Origin: Bacteroidales bacterium
Lineage (GTDB): Bacteria > Bacteroidota > Bacteroidia > Bacteroidales > UBA932
NCBI GenBank assembly: GCA_028724885.1
Contig: JAQYTJ010000018.1
Span: forward strand, 42,192-106,191
Length of the DNA: 64,000 bases
Direction: 5' to 3'
Shown here piece after piece: positions 52,842 through 61,011 of this stretch (positions are counted from its first letter, which is position 1; each line of letters begins with the position of its first letter). The notes beneath the pieces are model-generated. The model made no database searches, had not been told where the DNA came from, and worked only from the letters and a program-made list of their open reading frames with translations. Both the position numbers and the translations under genes were made by a program.

Positions 52842-53804
52842 CTAGTCTGAAGAGAAAGTAAATTCATGCCCAGAAACAAGCTCGAGCATTTCAACTACGT
52901 CTCCTAATGCTGCGGATTTCTGAAATCTGAATGTGATCAACTGGTTTTCGGGTACAAAATCATTTGTTTTTAGCCGTGTGTGATATGTCTTTTGAATGAT
53001 ATCAATGACTTCGCATATTGGGGCTTCGGAAATCATCACGACATGGTACCGATCCAGCAATATGTTCCATGCCGGGATTTGCTTGACCTCAAGATAATCC
53101 TTATGCGGACTGAAAATTGCTTGCTGCCCTGGCTTGAGTTCAACTATGTCCTTGCCCCTAGTATTGCGCAGTGACACCGAACCGGATGCCAAGATGGTTT
53201 CTATTTCTTGTTCATGGCAGGTAGCCTTTACATTGAATACAGTTCCATGAACGATGACCAGTGCTTTTTCTGTCTTGACTATAAAAGGCTTTCCTGGGTT
53301 TTTCGTGACATCAAAAAAAGCCTCCCCGTTGAGCCAGACTTCTCGTTTTTTTATGTTGTATTTATTGTTGTAGGACAATGTTGTTCCTTCCCGCAGGCAC
53401 ACTGTGCTGCCATCCGGAAGATCGAGTCGCATCACGACAGAATCGGGATTGCAAAACGAGGCGATATTTCTGTTTAAAATTTGTTTTCGATTCAACGAAA
53501 AAACTGCGATGATGACGAGTAAACATGCTGCCACAGAGAGTGTCCAGAAGATTTTTACAGACTTGCGCAGATGTTTCTGGCTTTCTTTCAGGGAGATGGC
53601 GCGGTTTAGGGAATCACGTGCCTTAACAAACGCCTTCTCACTCGAGAACCCTGTATCATCAATGCTGAGCCAGTGATGTACGGCTTTCATGTCAGCTAGA
53701 TGCCGACGGTCTTCTTCCGAAGCGGAAATGTTTTTAAGTATCTCTTTTTCTTCTTCAGGTGTAGTTCTACCTTCTAGGTAGGCGATGATAAGGTTTTCGT
53801 CCAT
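52842..53804 (-). CDS. FecR-family anti-sigma factor
   Basis: 320 aa. A cytosolic N-terminal helical part (about 1-85, sigma-binding; YLEGRTTPEEEKEILKN) is followed by one membrane helix (IFWTLSVAACLLVIIAVFSL), the periplasmic FecR domain (about 130-225, LDLPDGSTVCLREGTTL and GEAFFDVTKNPGKPFIV) and a DUF4974-type C-terminus (about 250-320) that contacts the STN domain of SusC. It lies between the sigma and susC genes, as usual in trans-envelope SusCD signalling. Confidence 0.94.
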   Translation of the reverse strand: MDENLIIAYLEGRTTPEEEKEILKNISASEEDRRHLADMKAVHHWLSIDDTGFSSEKAFVKARDSLNRAISLKESQKHLRKSVKIFWTLSVAACLLVIIAVFSLNRKQILNRNIASFCNPDSVVMRLDLPDGSTVCLREGTTLSYNNKYNIKKREVWLNGEAFFDVTKNPGKPFIVKTEKALVIVHGTVFNVKATCHEQEIETILASGSVSLRNTRGKDIVELKPGQQAIFSPHKDYLEVKQIPAWNILLDRYHVVMISEAPICEVIDIIQKTYHTRLKTNDFVPENQLITFRFQKSAALGDVVEMLELVSGHEFTFSSD

Positions 53805-53885
53805 AAAGTCTAGTCGCTAGTACTTTATATACGCACGACCATGGAAAAGTGCCTATTCTGAATATGAAAAAGTCTGAATCGCGTG

Positions 53886-54545
53886 TCAGGAACGTGTGAG
53901 GAAATAGAGCATTAAGATGTAAACGAGTGCCTTGTACGGACAAAGGTTGCTTCGGAGGATCTTCAGTGCCTTGTGAATCTGATTGTTTACGGTTGATACG
54001 GAAATCCCTAGACTTTCACTGATCTCTTTTCCCGAGAGGCCGTCGATGTAACTCATCCTGAACACTTCCTGACATTTCGGTGGAAGCAGAGACATGGCTG
54101 TTTCAAGGTCTCGTGAAAGTTCTTTTGTGTATAGTGCTTTGATCACGTCATTCCGGTCGATGTCATATTCACTTGCCAGCGTTTCGTCTATCCGTCTGGC
54201 AAACCACGAACGATAGTGGATGCTGTTATCCTCCTTTCGGATAAAATTGATTGATGTGTGGTAGACCGCTTTCAGGAGATATTGCCTCATCGAATTTCCA
54301 TCTTTGAGCGAGGCTCTGTTCTCCCATACTTTCATGAATACGGATTGAACGACATCTTGTGCATTGTCGTTTCCAACAATCAAACTGGCATAGTCTACAA
54401 GTGGTTTCCAATGAATTCCGAATAGCTCATTGAAGGCACCCTTGTCTCCTCTGCGAATTTTCGTTATCAAATCCGGCAATTCCACAATGAAAGGTTGTAA
54501 TCGTTCCGGGAGCAAATTTAAACTTTTTTTTTTATTTTCCAGCAT
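53886..54545 (-). CDS. RNA polymerase ECF sigma factor (sigma-70 family)
   Basis: 219 aa. Region 2 is FNELFGIHWKPLVDYASLIVGNDNAQDVVQSVFMKVWENRASL; region 4 is LPPKCQEVFRMSYIDGLSGKEISESLGISVSTVNNQIHKALKILR. The N-terminus has about 30 extra residues, so the real start might be internal. A hydrophobic C-terminal tail (ALVYILMLYFLTRS) follows region 4. It is the first gene of the island in transcription order and activates the SusCD genes when released by FecR. Confidence 0.94.
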   Translation of the reverse strand: MLENKKKSLNLLPERLQPFIVELPDLITKIRRGDKGAFNELFGIHWKPLVDYASLIVGNDNAQDVVQSVFMKVWENRASLKDGNSMRQYLLKAVYHTSINFIRKEDNSIHYRSWFARRIDETLASEYDIDRNDVIKALYTKELSRDLETAMSLLPPKCQEVFRMSYIDGLSGKEISESLGISVSTVNNQIHKALKILRSNLCPYKALVYILMLYFLTRS

Positions 54546-54604
54546 CGGATCAGTCTAGAGCCGGCCATCTGCGAGTTTGAGTATCATGTTATCGCCGGAT
54601 ATGT

Positions 54605-54681
54605 CGCCGGTGGCCTTCTCGGAGACATCCTCAGCATCTGATGCCTCCGGGCTTCTCCCGTGGCTCGACACGTGGAGTGCG
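54605..54681. repeat. 77-bp direct repeat, right copy
   Basis: Exact copy of 45524-45600. Outside it the flanks differ (left copy continues GAGTC, right copy TCAAG), so the repeat ends are sharp. Confidence 0.93.
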
Positions 54682-54787
54682 TCAAGCGCTGTAATCGAAT
54701 CGTAATAAAATTGTGACAAACGTGTAACAAAAGAGTATTTTTTACGTTATTCATATGCCCGAAATTCGCAAGGGTAAATGAGATTTT

Positions 54788-55822
54788 ATGAACAGCAAGG
54801 CAATACTGCTCGTGCTAGCCGGTTTTATTCCCTGTCTAGCACATGCGCAAGACTCGACGAATGTTAAGAAAGTCCCTCAGATTGGTGGCACCATCAGAGC
54901 AAAATACGAATATCAGACGAGTGAAGGAGAAGGACGCTTCGAGGTCAGGAACGCTCGCATAAACGTGACGGGAGGCATCTCTTCTGCCGTTTCATATAAA
55001 GCCGAGATTGATCTCTGCGATGAGGGCGCCATAAAGATGCTGGATGCCTATGCTCGAATAAAGCCTTTCAGGAATTTCCAGTTCACGATTGGTCAGATGA
55101 GGGTGCCATTCACCATCGATGCCCACAGATCTCCTCATCAGCAATATTTTGCCAATCGCTCGTTCATAGCTAAGCAGGTCGGAAATATCCGAGATGTCGG
55201 TGCAGCCGTAGGCTATGCAATTGAAGGGACGGTTCCTGTGTTGTTGCAGGCTGGCCTTTTCAATGGTTCAGGATTGACGAACCAGAAGAATTACTGGACC
55301 AGCAGCGTGAATTACTCAGCCAAGGCTCAAATTTCTCTGCTCAGGCCTTTGACCATGACTCTGAGCGTGCAGAAGATAAAGCCGGATTCCATCTCGGTGA
55401 TGATGTACGATGCCGGGCTGAGCCTGAGACTTGGCGATTTCTTTGCCGAGGCCGAATACCTGTACAAGCGCTATGCATGCAATGCCTTTCATCCGGTGCA
55501 TTCAGTGGACGCTTTCATAAACTATGACATATTCATTGGGAAAAGTCTGGTTAAGAAAATATCACCTCTCGTTCGTTATGACTATATGAGTGACCATAGT
55601 GATGGGAACCGCTACTTGAATGGTTCAGCGGACGCCGCAGGAACCCTTATCATCAACGACTACCAGCGCAGCAGGGTGACAGCAGGAGTGACCATCAGCC
55701 TCTCCAAACCTTTTCTTTCGGACATCCGCATCAATTATGAAAAGTACTTCTACCGCGATGGCGCAGTTCCGAAGACCTCGGAAAAAGACAAAATAGTCAT
55801 CGAATTCATGACCCATTTCTAG
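54788..55822 (+). CDS. OprO/OprP-like outer-membrane porin
   Basis: 344 aa. Signal peptide ends AHAQ. A beta-barrel pattern of alternating strands runs throughout (GGTIRAKYEYQTSEGEGRFEVRNARINVTGG; FQFTIGQMRVPF; GVTISLSKPFLSDIRINYEKYF), ending in the aromatic FMTHF. It matches the OprO/P phosphate-selective porin family annotation, though selectivity cannot be read by eye. It lies immediately right of the island and would originally have followed thrA. Confidence 0.85.
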   Translation: MNSKAILLVLAGFIPCLAHAQDSTNVKKVPQIGGTIRAKYEYQTSEGEGRFEVRNARINVTGGISSAVSYKAEIDLCDEGAIKMLDAYARIKPFRNFQFTIGQMRVPFTIDAHRSPHQQYFANRSFIAKQVGNIRDVGAAVGYAIEGTVPVLLQAGLFNGSGLTNQKNYWTSSVNYSAKAQISLLRPLTMTLSVQKIKPDSISVMMYDAGLSLRLGDFFAEAEYLYKRYACNAFHPVHSVDAFINYDIFIGKSLVKKISPLVRYDYMSDHSDGNRYLNGSADAAGTLIINDYQRSRVTAGVTISLSKPFLSDIRINYEKYFYRDGAVPKTSEKDKIVIEFMTHF

Positions 55823-56662
55823 ACAAACGTTCATCCTATGCTTCGCTCGTCATCCATTCCTCACCATAGTCATCCCATCTACACACGTCACCCAGAACCC
55901 GATTCTGTCCATACGTTTGCAATTAGCGGGCAGGCGTGTTTGCATCAGAAGGCGCTACACACCACGTTGGCCTGCCTCCACACCCTTTCAAGAAGCAGCC
56001 TGTTGACTGAATCTCCCTTGTCATGGTGATCCAAATTTAATGGCAACGGTGTTGTGCTACCGTATGGTCTGGAATGGAGGACCGCATTGCCCACCCAGTT
56101 TACCAGAACCGGGGTAAGCGATGGGAATATTACTTCTAGACCCATAGGATTCTGGTCGCCGTTGCCGTCAAGTATGGATAAATACGACATCGTTCCGTGG
56201 CCGCGGCTTCGGCGGGCGGATACGCCACAAGCACCAACTAGCGAGCCAGCGCAAGGGCACAGCCGTCACTGGACAAGATATGCTATGAAGCGCGTCATGC
56301 TTTTGCCGAGCGAGGTTCCGTGCCTCTGGGGTGGCTATAGTTAATGAGGCCATGCAACATCCAAGATGTCATGACATGGTGTTCGTATGGCGAACCATGC
56401 AGGAGAGCCTTGTTCATGGGATTGGTCCGCTCGGCAAAAGCATCCGGACTGGACTCCGCGCAATGGGCGCAGGATGACGAGGGAAAACGCTCTAAACCTT
56501 GTGCTAGACCCGGAATCATGGCTTGCGGAAGCAGATCCTGGACTTGATTCAGTTCCTATGCGTGCGAGCCTAGCACTAGGTGGTGTGGGTTTCTTGCATG
56601 TTCCTTGCAGAGATTCCAAAAGTTGTTTTAGATTTACAATATATTAGAGAAAAATTATTGCA
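55823..56662. other. 840-bp gene-poor region containing an interspersed element
   Basis: No ORF above 100 codons and none with family similarity. The first 370 bp have no recognisable feature. From about 56195 to 56470 lies copy 1 of the repeated structured element (separate entry). A degenerate GTCATCCTGAA-type piece (CTGGACTTGATTCAGTTCC) follows near 56536. Confidence 0.6.
56195..56470. repeat. Interspersed structured element, copy 1
   Basis: Homologous, at roughly 60-65 percent by eye, to 63045-63320. The core is a 145-bp segment (56298-56442) closed by a perfect 15-bp inverted repeat: TGCTTTTGCCGAGCG and CGCTCGGCAAAAGCA. Inside are smaller hairpins: ACATC-CAA-GATGT (56357-56369) and GTTCG-TATGG-CGAAC (56381-56395). 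It may be a MITE-like element or a non-coding RNA; the ORFs over it look non-functional. Confidence 0.65.
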
Positions 56663-57301
56663 ATGATGAGGAATATATTGACTGCCATTCTGCTGTGCGT
56701 CATCTTGGTTTTGAATGGCGCTGGAGCAGATGGAAAAGACAAGGTTGCCGTGCAGCTAGGCATGACCAAACAGGAAGTGACTGCGATATTGGGGCAGCCA
56801 GATGATATCAGTTTCGATTATCGCAGCGAGCAGTGGGAATATTATATAGACGGAGGTTTTACCAAATATGACAAACACATATTCGTAGGCTTTGATTCGG
56901 AAGGCCGGGTGGTTACGTACAGGTCGGTTTCTTTGAGGCCAGATGACAGGGACGATGATTATCATAGGAGGGGAACGGAGGTAGGACCAATGAGGCGTTA
57001 TTCCGTCGATGAGTTTTGCATGGATGAGCGAGCCTTTTCTGTCTTGTACGATAAAATCAAAACCGCAAGCTTCAGCGACAGCAAGTTTGACTTGGTAGAG
57101 GTAGCAAGCCTTGGATGCTATTTCAGCTGCAGCCAGTGCGCAAGAATCCTCAGCCGATTTTCTTTTTCAAGTGACAAATTAAAGGCTTTGCAGTTCATGG
57201 CTCCTCGCATTTCAGACTATCAGAATGCGAACATGATATACAGCGTGTTCGATTTTGATAGCGATAAGGCCTTGGCTGCGGAAATCCTCGGAGGGCGTTG
57301 A
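56663..57301 (+). CDS. Secreted BamE-like/DUF4476 two-domain protein
   Basis: 212 aa. Signal peptide (ILTAILLCVILVLNGAGA) is followed by a BamE/SmpA-OmlA-like module (about 28-92: VQLGMTKQEVTAILGQPDD, WEYYIDGGF, HIFVGFDSEGRVVTYRS). After a polar linker rich in D and R comes a C-terminal domain that I recognise as DUF4476 (about 118-210: FSVLYDKIKTASFSDSKFDL, QCARILSRFSFSSDKLKALQ). The combination is unusual. Function is unknown; an envelope role is likely. It is monocistronic. Confidence 0.75.
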   Translation: MMRNILTAILLCVILVLNGAGADGKDKVAVQLGMTKQEVTAILGQPDDISFDYRSEQWEYYIDGGFTKYDKHIFVGFDSEGRVVTYRSVSLRPDDRDDDYHRRGTEVGPMRRYSVDEFCMDERAFSVLYDKIKTASFSDSKFDLVEVASLGCYFSCSQCARILSRFSFSSDKLKALQFMAPRISDYQNANMIYSVFDFDSDKALAAEILGGR

Positions 57302-57354
57302 GCAGCATCATGGATTGCTAGAAGAAAGATCCCCAAAATATTCCCTCTATGCCA

Positions 57355-57391
57355 TTTGCATATTTAAGAATTGTTCGTATTTTTGCGAACA
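57355..57391 (+). promoter_or_regulatory. arsR promoter with overlapping ArsR-type operator
   Basis: TTTG (57355-57358), 19-nt spacer and TATTTTTG (57378-57385) form a full Bacteroidetes promoter. The -7 box sits inside the inverted repeat TGTTCG-N8-CGAACA (57372-57391), so a bound repressor would block it. Confidence 0.7.
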
Positions 57392-57406
57392 GTTCTTAGG
57401 TTCTAT

Positions 57407-57742
57407 ATGGAAGAGATTAAGGAATATACTCTTAAGCAGGAGCTTCTTGCAAAGTTTGCTCGGGTTCTGGGACATCCTGCGCGGATTGCGATAATGGATT
57501 TCCTTGCTAAACAGCCCAATTGCTATTTCGGTGACATCAATGAAGAACTGCCTATTGCAAAGGCGACCGTTTCACAGCATCTTTCTGCTTTGAAAGAGGC
57601 CGGGCTGATTCAGGGTGAGATTGAAACTCCAAAGGTGCGGTATTGCATAAATAAAGAGAATTGGACTCTTGCCAGCCTGCTATTCAAAGATTTCTTTGAC
57701 AAACCAATCAATAAGAACGGAAACTGCGGCTGCTCCGGTTGA
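57407..57742 (+). CDS. ArsR family metal/thiol-responsive repressor
   Basis: 111 aa from MEEIKEYTLKQELLAKF; the track start lies in the promoter. The winged helix has the DNA-binding segment PIAKATVSQHLSALKEAGLIQGEIE. The usual CxC metal motif of classical ArsR is absent from the recognition helix; instead cysteines occur at NCYFG, RYCIN and in a C-terminal GNCGCSG, which could form the sensor site. It heads a cluster with a thioredoxin-like protein and an ArsP-like permease, each fronted by related operators. Confidence 0.9.
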   Translation: MEEIKEYTLKQELLAKFARVLGHPARIAIMDFLAKQPNCYFGDINEELPIAKATVSQHLSALKEAGLIQGEIETPKVRYCINKENWTLASLLFKDFFDKPINKNGNCGCSG

Positions 57743-57793
57743 CGTTGCCTGCCTAGGTTCTGCGCCATAGCTTGTTTTATTATAAAAATATTG

Positions 57794-57809
57794 TTCGTAA
57801 TATTACGAA
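57794..57809. promoter_or_regulatory. Second ArsR-type operator
   Basis: TTCGTAATATTACGAA is a perfect 16-bp palindrome with the same half-site geometry (TTCG-N8-CGAA) as the arsR operator. It lies 21 bp before the thioredoxin-like gene. Confidence 0.65.
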
Positions 57810-57829
57810 TATATAAAAATACATCTGAA

Positions 57830-58084
57830 ATGGAAATAAAAGTAATGGGTAGTGGTTGTGCCACTTGCAAGGCTTTGCATGCTGCGATGCAGGAAGCCGT
57901 AAGAAGTCTTGGAATGAATGAATGCGTCATCTACGACACAGATATCCAGCACGCAGTCGAGATGGGAATCTTGCGTCTGCCGGCAGTCGTGATAGATGGC
58001 AGGATTGCTGCGCAAGGGCGCAAGTTCTCGGTAAGGGATGCACAGGAGCTCATCAAGAGCCATCTTCCGAAAGTGAACATCTGA
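57830..58084 (+). CDS. Small thioredoxin-like protein (TM0996/MTH895 type)
   Basis: 84 aa from MEIKVMGSGCATCKAL. A minimal thioredoxin fold has its CxxC at GCATC near the N-terminus, followed by the second half with GILRLPAVVIDGRI (cis-Pro region). This family often occurs between an ArsR regulator and a DUF318 permease, as here. It probably reduces or hands over a thiol-bound metal(loid). The track start is 13 codons too early and overlaps the operator. Confidence 0.88.
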   Translation: MEIKVMGSGCATCKALHAAMQEAVRSLGMNECVIYDTDIQHAVEMGILRLPAVVIDGRIAAQGRKFSVRDAQELIKSHLPKVNI

Positions 58085-58134
58085 CAAAGGAATCCAGCCC
58101 TTTCTGGGCTGTGCCCGATTTATTTTAGAAGTAT

Positions 58135-59103
58135 ATGTTGCAAAGATTTGCGGATTGGATGGCATTCGGGATATTCGGTCTCGAACCGGCATCCAAGTGG
58201 GGCGATGCCTTAAGTTTTTTCATCTATGACAGCATAAAGATTCTGCTGCTCTTGTTCATCATAAGCGCGATCATGGGCATAATCAATGCCTATTTGCCGG
58301 TAGGGCGACTGCAACGATATTTGGCGACGCACAAAATGTTTGGGCTGCAGTATTTCCTTGCCTCGCTTTTTGGGGCGCTGACCCCGTTTTGTTCCTGTTC
58401 CTCCATTCCGCTTTTCATAGGTTTCGTAAAAGGTGGAATTCCTCTAGGAGTAACATTTGCGTTTCTCATCACTTCCCCGTTGGTAAATGAGGTGGCTTTG
58501 GCAATGTTTCTTGGATCTTTCGGAATAAAGATCACTGTAGTCTACGTGGTGAGCGGCATTTTGCTAGGCATGGTTGGCGGGGTGATTCTAGGTAAGATGA
58601 ATCTGGAGCTGCTACTATCGGATTGGGTGAAGAATATCCAGCGTCAGAGCGAAATGCGCACCGAGGAGTGGGAAGAGGAAAATCTGTCGTTCAGGAAACG
58701 GCTGCCGGGGATTCTGAGTGATTCCTGGAGCATTGTACGCGGAGTGCTGGCGTACGTGCTGATCGGCATTGGCATCGGGGCGGTGATGCATGGTTTTGTA
58801 CCGGAGGGGTTTTTCGCGCAATATATGGGCAAGTCCAATCCGTTTGCCGTGCCGATTGCTACGATTCTGGCGGTGCCGATGTATGCGAATGCTGCGGGAG
58901 TAGTGCCTATCATGGAGGTATTCGTGGCAAAGGGCATTCCCATTGGGACCGCCATTGCTTTCATGATGGGCGTCGTCGGACTTTCTGTTCCAGAAGCTGC
59001 GTTGCTGAAAAAAGTCATGACCTGGAAGCTCATAGGAATATTTTTCGGCGTTGTTACAGCGTGCATCATAGTCTCCGGATATTTGTTCAATGCAATATTG
59101 TGA
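58135..59103 (+). CDS. DUF318/ArsP-like permease
   Basis: 322 aa with about eight membrane helices. The conserved GALTPFCSCSSIPLFIGFVKGGIPLGVTFAFLITSPLVNEVAL segment and the second-half counterpart VPMYANAAGVVPIMEVFVAKGIPIGTAIAFMMGVVGLSVPEA are diagnostic for the permease family that includes ArsP (organoarsenical export). The CSCSS cysteines are the likely metal(loid) site. An acidic cytosolic loop (RTEEWEEENLSF) separates the halves. It is the third gene of the ArsR cluster; the substrate may be an arsenical, another thiophilic metal or unknown. Confidence 0.9.
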   Translation: MLQRFADWMAFGIFGLEPASKWGDALSFFIYDSIKILLLLFIISAIMGIINAYLPVGRLQRYLATHKMFGLQYFLASLFGALTPFCSCSSIPLFIGFVKGGIPLGVTFAFLITSPLVNEVALAMFLGSFGIKITVVYVVSGILLGMVGGVILGKMNLELLLSDWVKNIQRQSEMRTEEWEEENLSFRKRLPGILSDSWSIVRGVLAYVLIGIGIGAVMHGFVPEGFFAQYMGKSNPFAVPIATILAVPMYANAAGVVPIMEVFVAKGIPIGTAIAFMMGVVGLSVPEAALLKKVMTWKLIGIFFGVVTACIIVSGYLFNAIL

Positions 59104-59145
59104 TGGTCGGGAATTGCCAACGCAATATTCCGCATCGGGCTTCTG

Positions 59146-59680
59146 TCAGTACCAGGGAAGCCCGTACGCAGGCGGCGGAAGATAAATTATGATGCTTTGA
59201 ATTTTCTGCAATCCCTGTTCTATGTCCTTGATGATGTCGGAGACATCCTCTACTCCCACCGAAAGCCTGATAAGGTCTTGGGCTATGCCAGCTTCACGGA
59301 GATGCTCGTCTAAAAGCTGCCTGTGGATATGGCTGGCATGATGGAGAACGCATGAACGTGCTTCCGTAAATCTCGTTTGAAGACACGATGTGGTCTCCGG
59401 CTCCGAGTATGTTGATCGCGGCTAAGTAATGCGCCGCGTGGCTAGAATATGTCAGCAATGCTCCGCCTCTGCTCTCAAGCTCAGCTATCTTTTCAGTTAC
59501 GGCATCGTTGATAGGGTTCTGGAGACGAGTATAAAAATACCCGTCCTTCTTGAGGTCGAAGATCATCGCCATCTCTTCGCTGTTATCGTACTTGAATGTT
59601 GTGCTTTGGATGATTGGGAGCTCGACAGGCTCACCATTTTTTCGGCTCGTACCCTGCCAGTATTCAAAGTGCAGTTTAAC
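59146..59680 (-). pseudogene. metY: O-acetylhomoserine sulfhydrylase (metY) pseudogene
   Basis: The 3' part encodes HRQLLDEHLREAGI, AQDLIRLSVGVEDVSDIIKD, then EQGLQKIQ, the C-terminus of MetY. The 5' part encodes ELPIIQSTTFKYDNSEEMAM, then FDLKKDGYFYTRLQNPINDA, then AGDHIVSSNEIYGSTF, the N-terminus. Between YGSTF and the C-terminal part about 265 residues, including the PLP lysine region, are missing. The 5' end has an extra A in CCGAAAAAATGG that shifts frame, and residues are lost before YEP. It is clearly dead. The track's 59294-59572 ORF is the middle fragment. It normally acts after MetX. Confidence 0.85.
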
Positions 59681-59807
59681 ATGTTCGTTGTATATATGTC
59701 ATGAAAATATACTCTTTTTTATCTCTATTGGAAGCATTTCCCATGTAAGAGTTTTTGCATTTAGGCTTGAAATAGCGTAATTTTATACAGCTGTAGAAGA
59801 AATTATC

Positions 59808-60866
59808 ATGAAAAGTAAATATCAGAGCATCGGATTAATGTCTGGCACGTCCCTAGATGGGCTTGATGTCTGCTGTGCGACCTTCACTAGGAGGAAGCAG
59901 GGGTGGGGCTTCAACATTGATTGCGCAAAGGTTTATGAATATTCCGACGAGCTGTGCCGGAAGCTTGGAACTGAGGCGCAGAATATGAGTGCAAAGGATT
60001 TTTGCGCACTTCATAGCGAATATGGCTTCTTTCTAGGGGAGAGGGTCAATGATTTCATCAAAGAGTACGGCGTGAAGCCAGATCTGATTTCTTCTCACGG
60101 ACACACGATATTTCACGAGCCTGTAAAGAAGCTGATGTGCCAGATTGGGGATGGGGCTGCGATTGCTGCCGTGACAGGGATTCCTGTGGTGTCTGATTTC
60201 CGCCGGTTGGACATAATGTTGGGCGGCCAAGGTGCTCCGCTGGTACCGATAGGGGACAGGCTGCTTTTCGGTGAATATGATTACTGCCTGAATATAGGAG
60301 GCTTTAGTAATATATCGTATGAATCTTCCGAAGGGAGGATTGCTTTCGATGTCTCTCCTGTTAATTACGTGATTAATCATTATTGTCGCCAGATTGGAGT
60401 GGCCTTTGACAAAGATGGAGAAATCGCTAGATGCGGCTGCGTGAATAAGGAAACGCTAAAAGTCCTTGACGACCTGCAATATTATCATCATAAGCCTCCG
60501 AAGTCACTTGGCCGCGAGTGGGTTGAGAATAACATATTCCCAATCCTGGATTCATCCGGACTGTCAATTGAAGACAAGCTCCGAACTTTCTACGAGCATG
60601 CTGCAATACAGCTTTCCAAGGTCACTCAGCCAGGACGAAGCCTTTTTATAACAGGCGGAGGCACTTATAATAAGTTCTTGATTTCCAGAATATCCGAACT
60701 CTCCAAAGACGAAATCATCATACCCGACAGCCAGGTAATTGAATATAAGGAAGCTCTGATTTTTGCCCTTCTAGGCATCATGTACATGGAGAATCAGCCA
60801 TCATGCTTATCCTCCGTCACAGGTGCTACCCACGACAACATAGGAGGCATGCTTTTCAAGATTTAA
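59808..60866 (+). CDS. anmK: Anhydro-N-acetylmuramic acid kinase
   Basis: 352 aa. AnmK opens and phosphorylates anhMurNAc during murein recycling. Family signatures: GLMSGTSLDGLDVCC at the start, SSHGHTIFHEP, CQIGDGAAIAAVTGIPVVSDFR, GGQGAPLVPIGDRLLF, CLNIGGFSNISY, FDVSPVNYVINHY and FITGGGTYNKFLISRI. Length and start are normal. It is monocistronic. Confidence 0.95.
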   Translation: MKSKYQSIGLMSGTSLDGLDVCCATFTRRKQGWGFNIDCAKVYEYSDELCRKLGTEAQNMSAKDFCALHSEYGFFLGERVNDFIKEYGVKPDLISSHGHTIFHEPVKKLMCQIGDGAAIAAVTGIPVVSDFRRLDIMLGGQGAPLVPIGDRLLFGEYDYCLNIGGFSNISYESSEGRIAFDVSPVNYVINHYCRQIGVAFDKDGEIARCGCVNKETLKVLDDLQYYHHKPPKSLGREWVENNIFPILDSSGLSIEDKLRTFYEHAAIQLSKVTQPGRSLFITGGGTYNKFLISRISELSKDEIIIPDSQVIEYKEALIFALLGIMYMENQPSCLSSVTGATHDNIGGMLFKI

Positions 60867-61011
60867 TATATTATCTGGATCATTTAGCTGTTTCGAGAAA
60901 ATATCCTTGCTTGCTCATTGCCTCAGAAGGTTGTTCATTCTTTATGTTCAATATTGTCAAAGGGGCCGATTCACAGTCACTATATGGTTGATGATGCAAG
61001 AATGACTGTAA

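Larger units (their letters stand above)
45524..54681. mobile_element. Putative SusCD genomic island inserted at the thrA 3' end
   Basis: A 9.1-kb segment with a complete regulated SusCD locus on the minus strand, bounded by perfect 77-bp direct repeats. The left repeat keeps thrA intact; the right repeat would be the remaining chromosomal copy before the porin gene. This is the usual layout after site-specific integration at a gene 3' end. No integrase, transposase or relaxase is present, so it is either decayed, mobilised in trans, or produced by homologous recombination. The hexamer GAATAT is also rarer inside than outside by eye. Confidence 0.6.

Noticed and set aside
45621-54545. Integrase or transposase inside the SusCD island
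   Set aside because: I checked all ORFs between the 77-bp repeats; every long one is accounted for by Sus-type genes.
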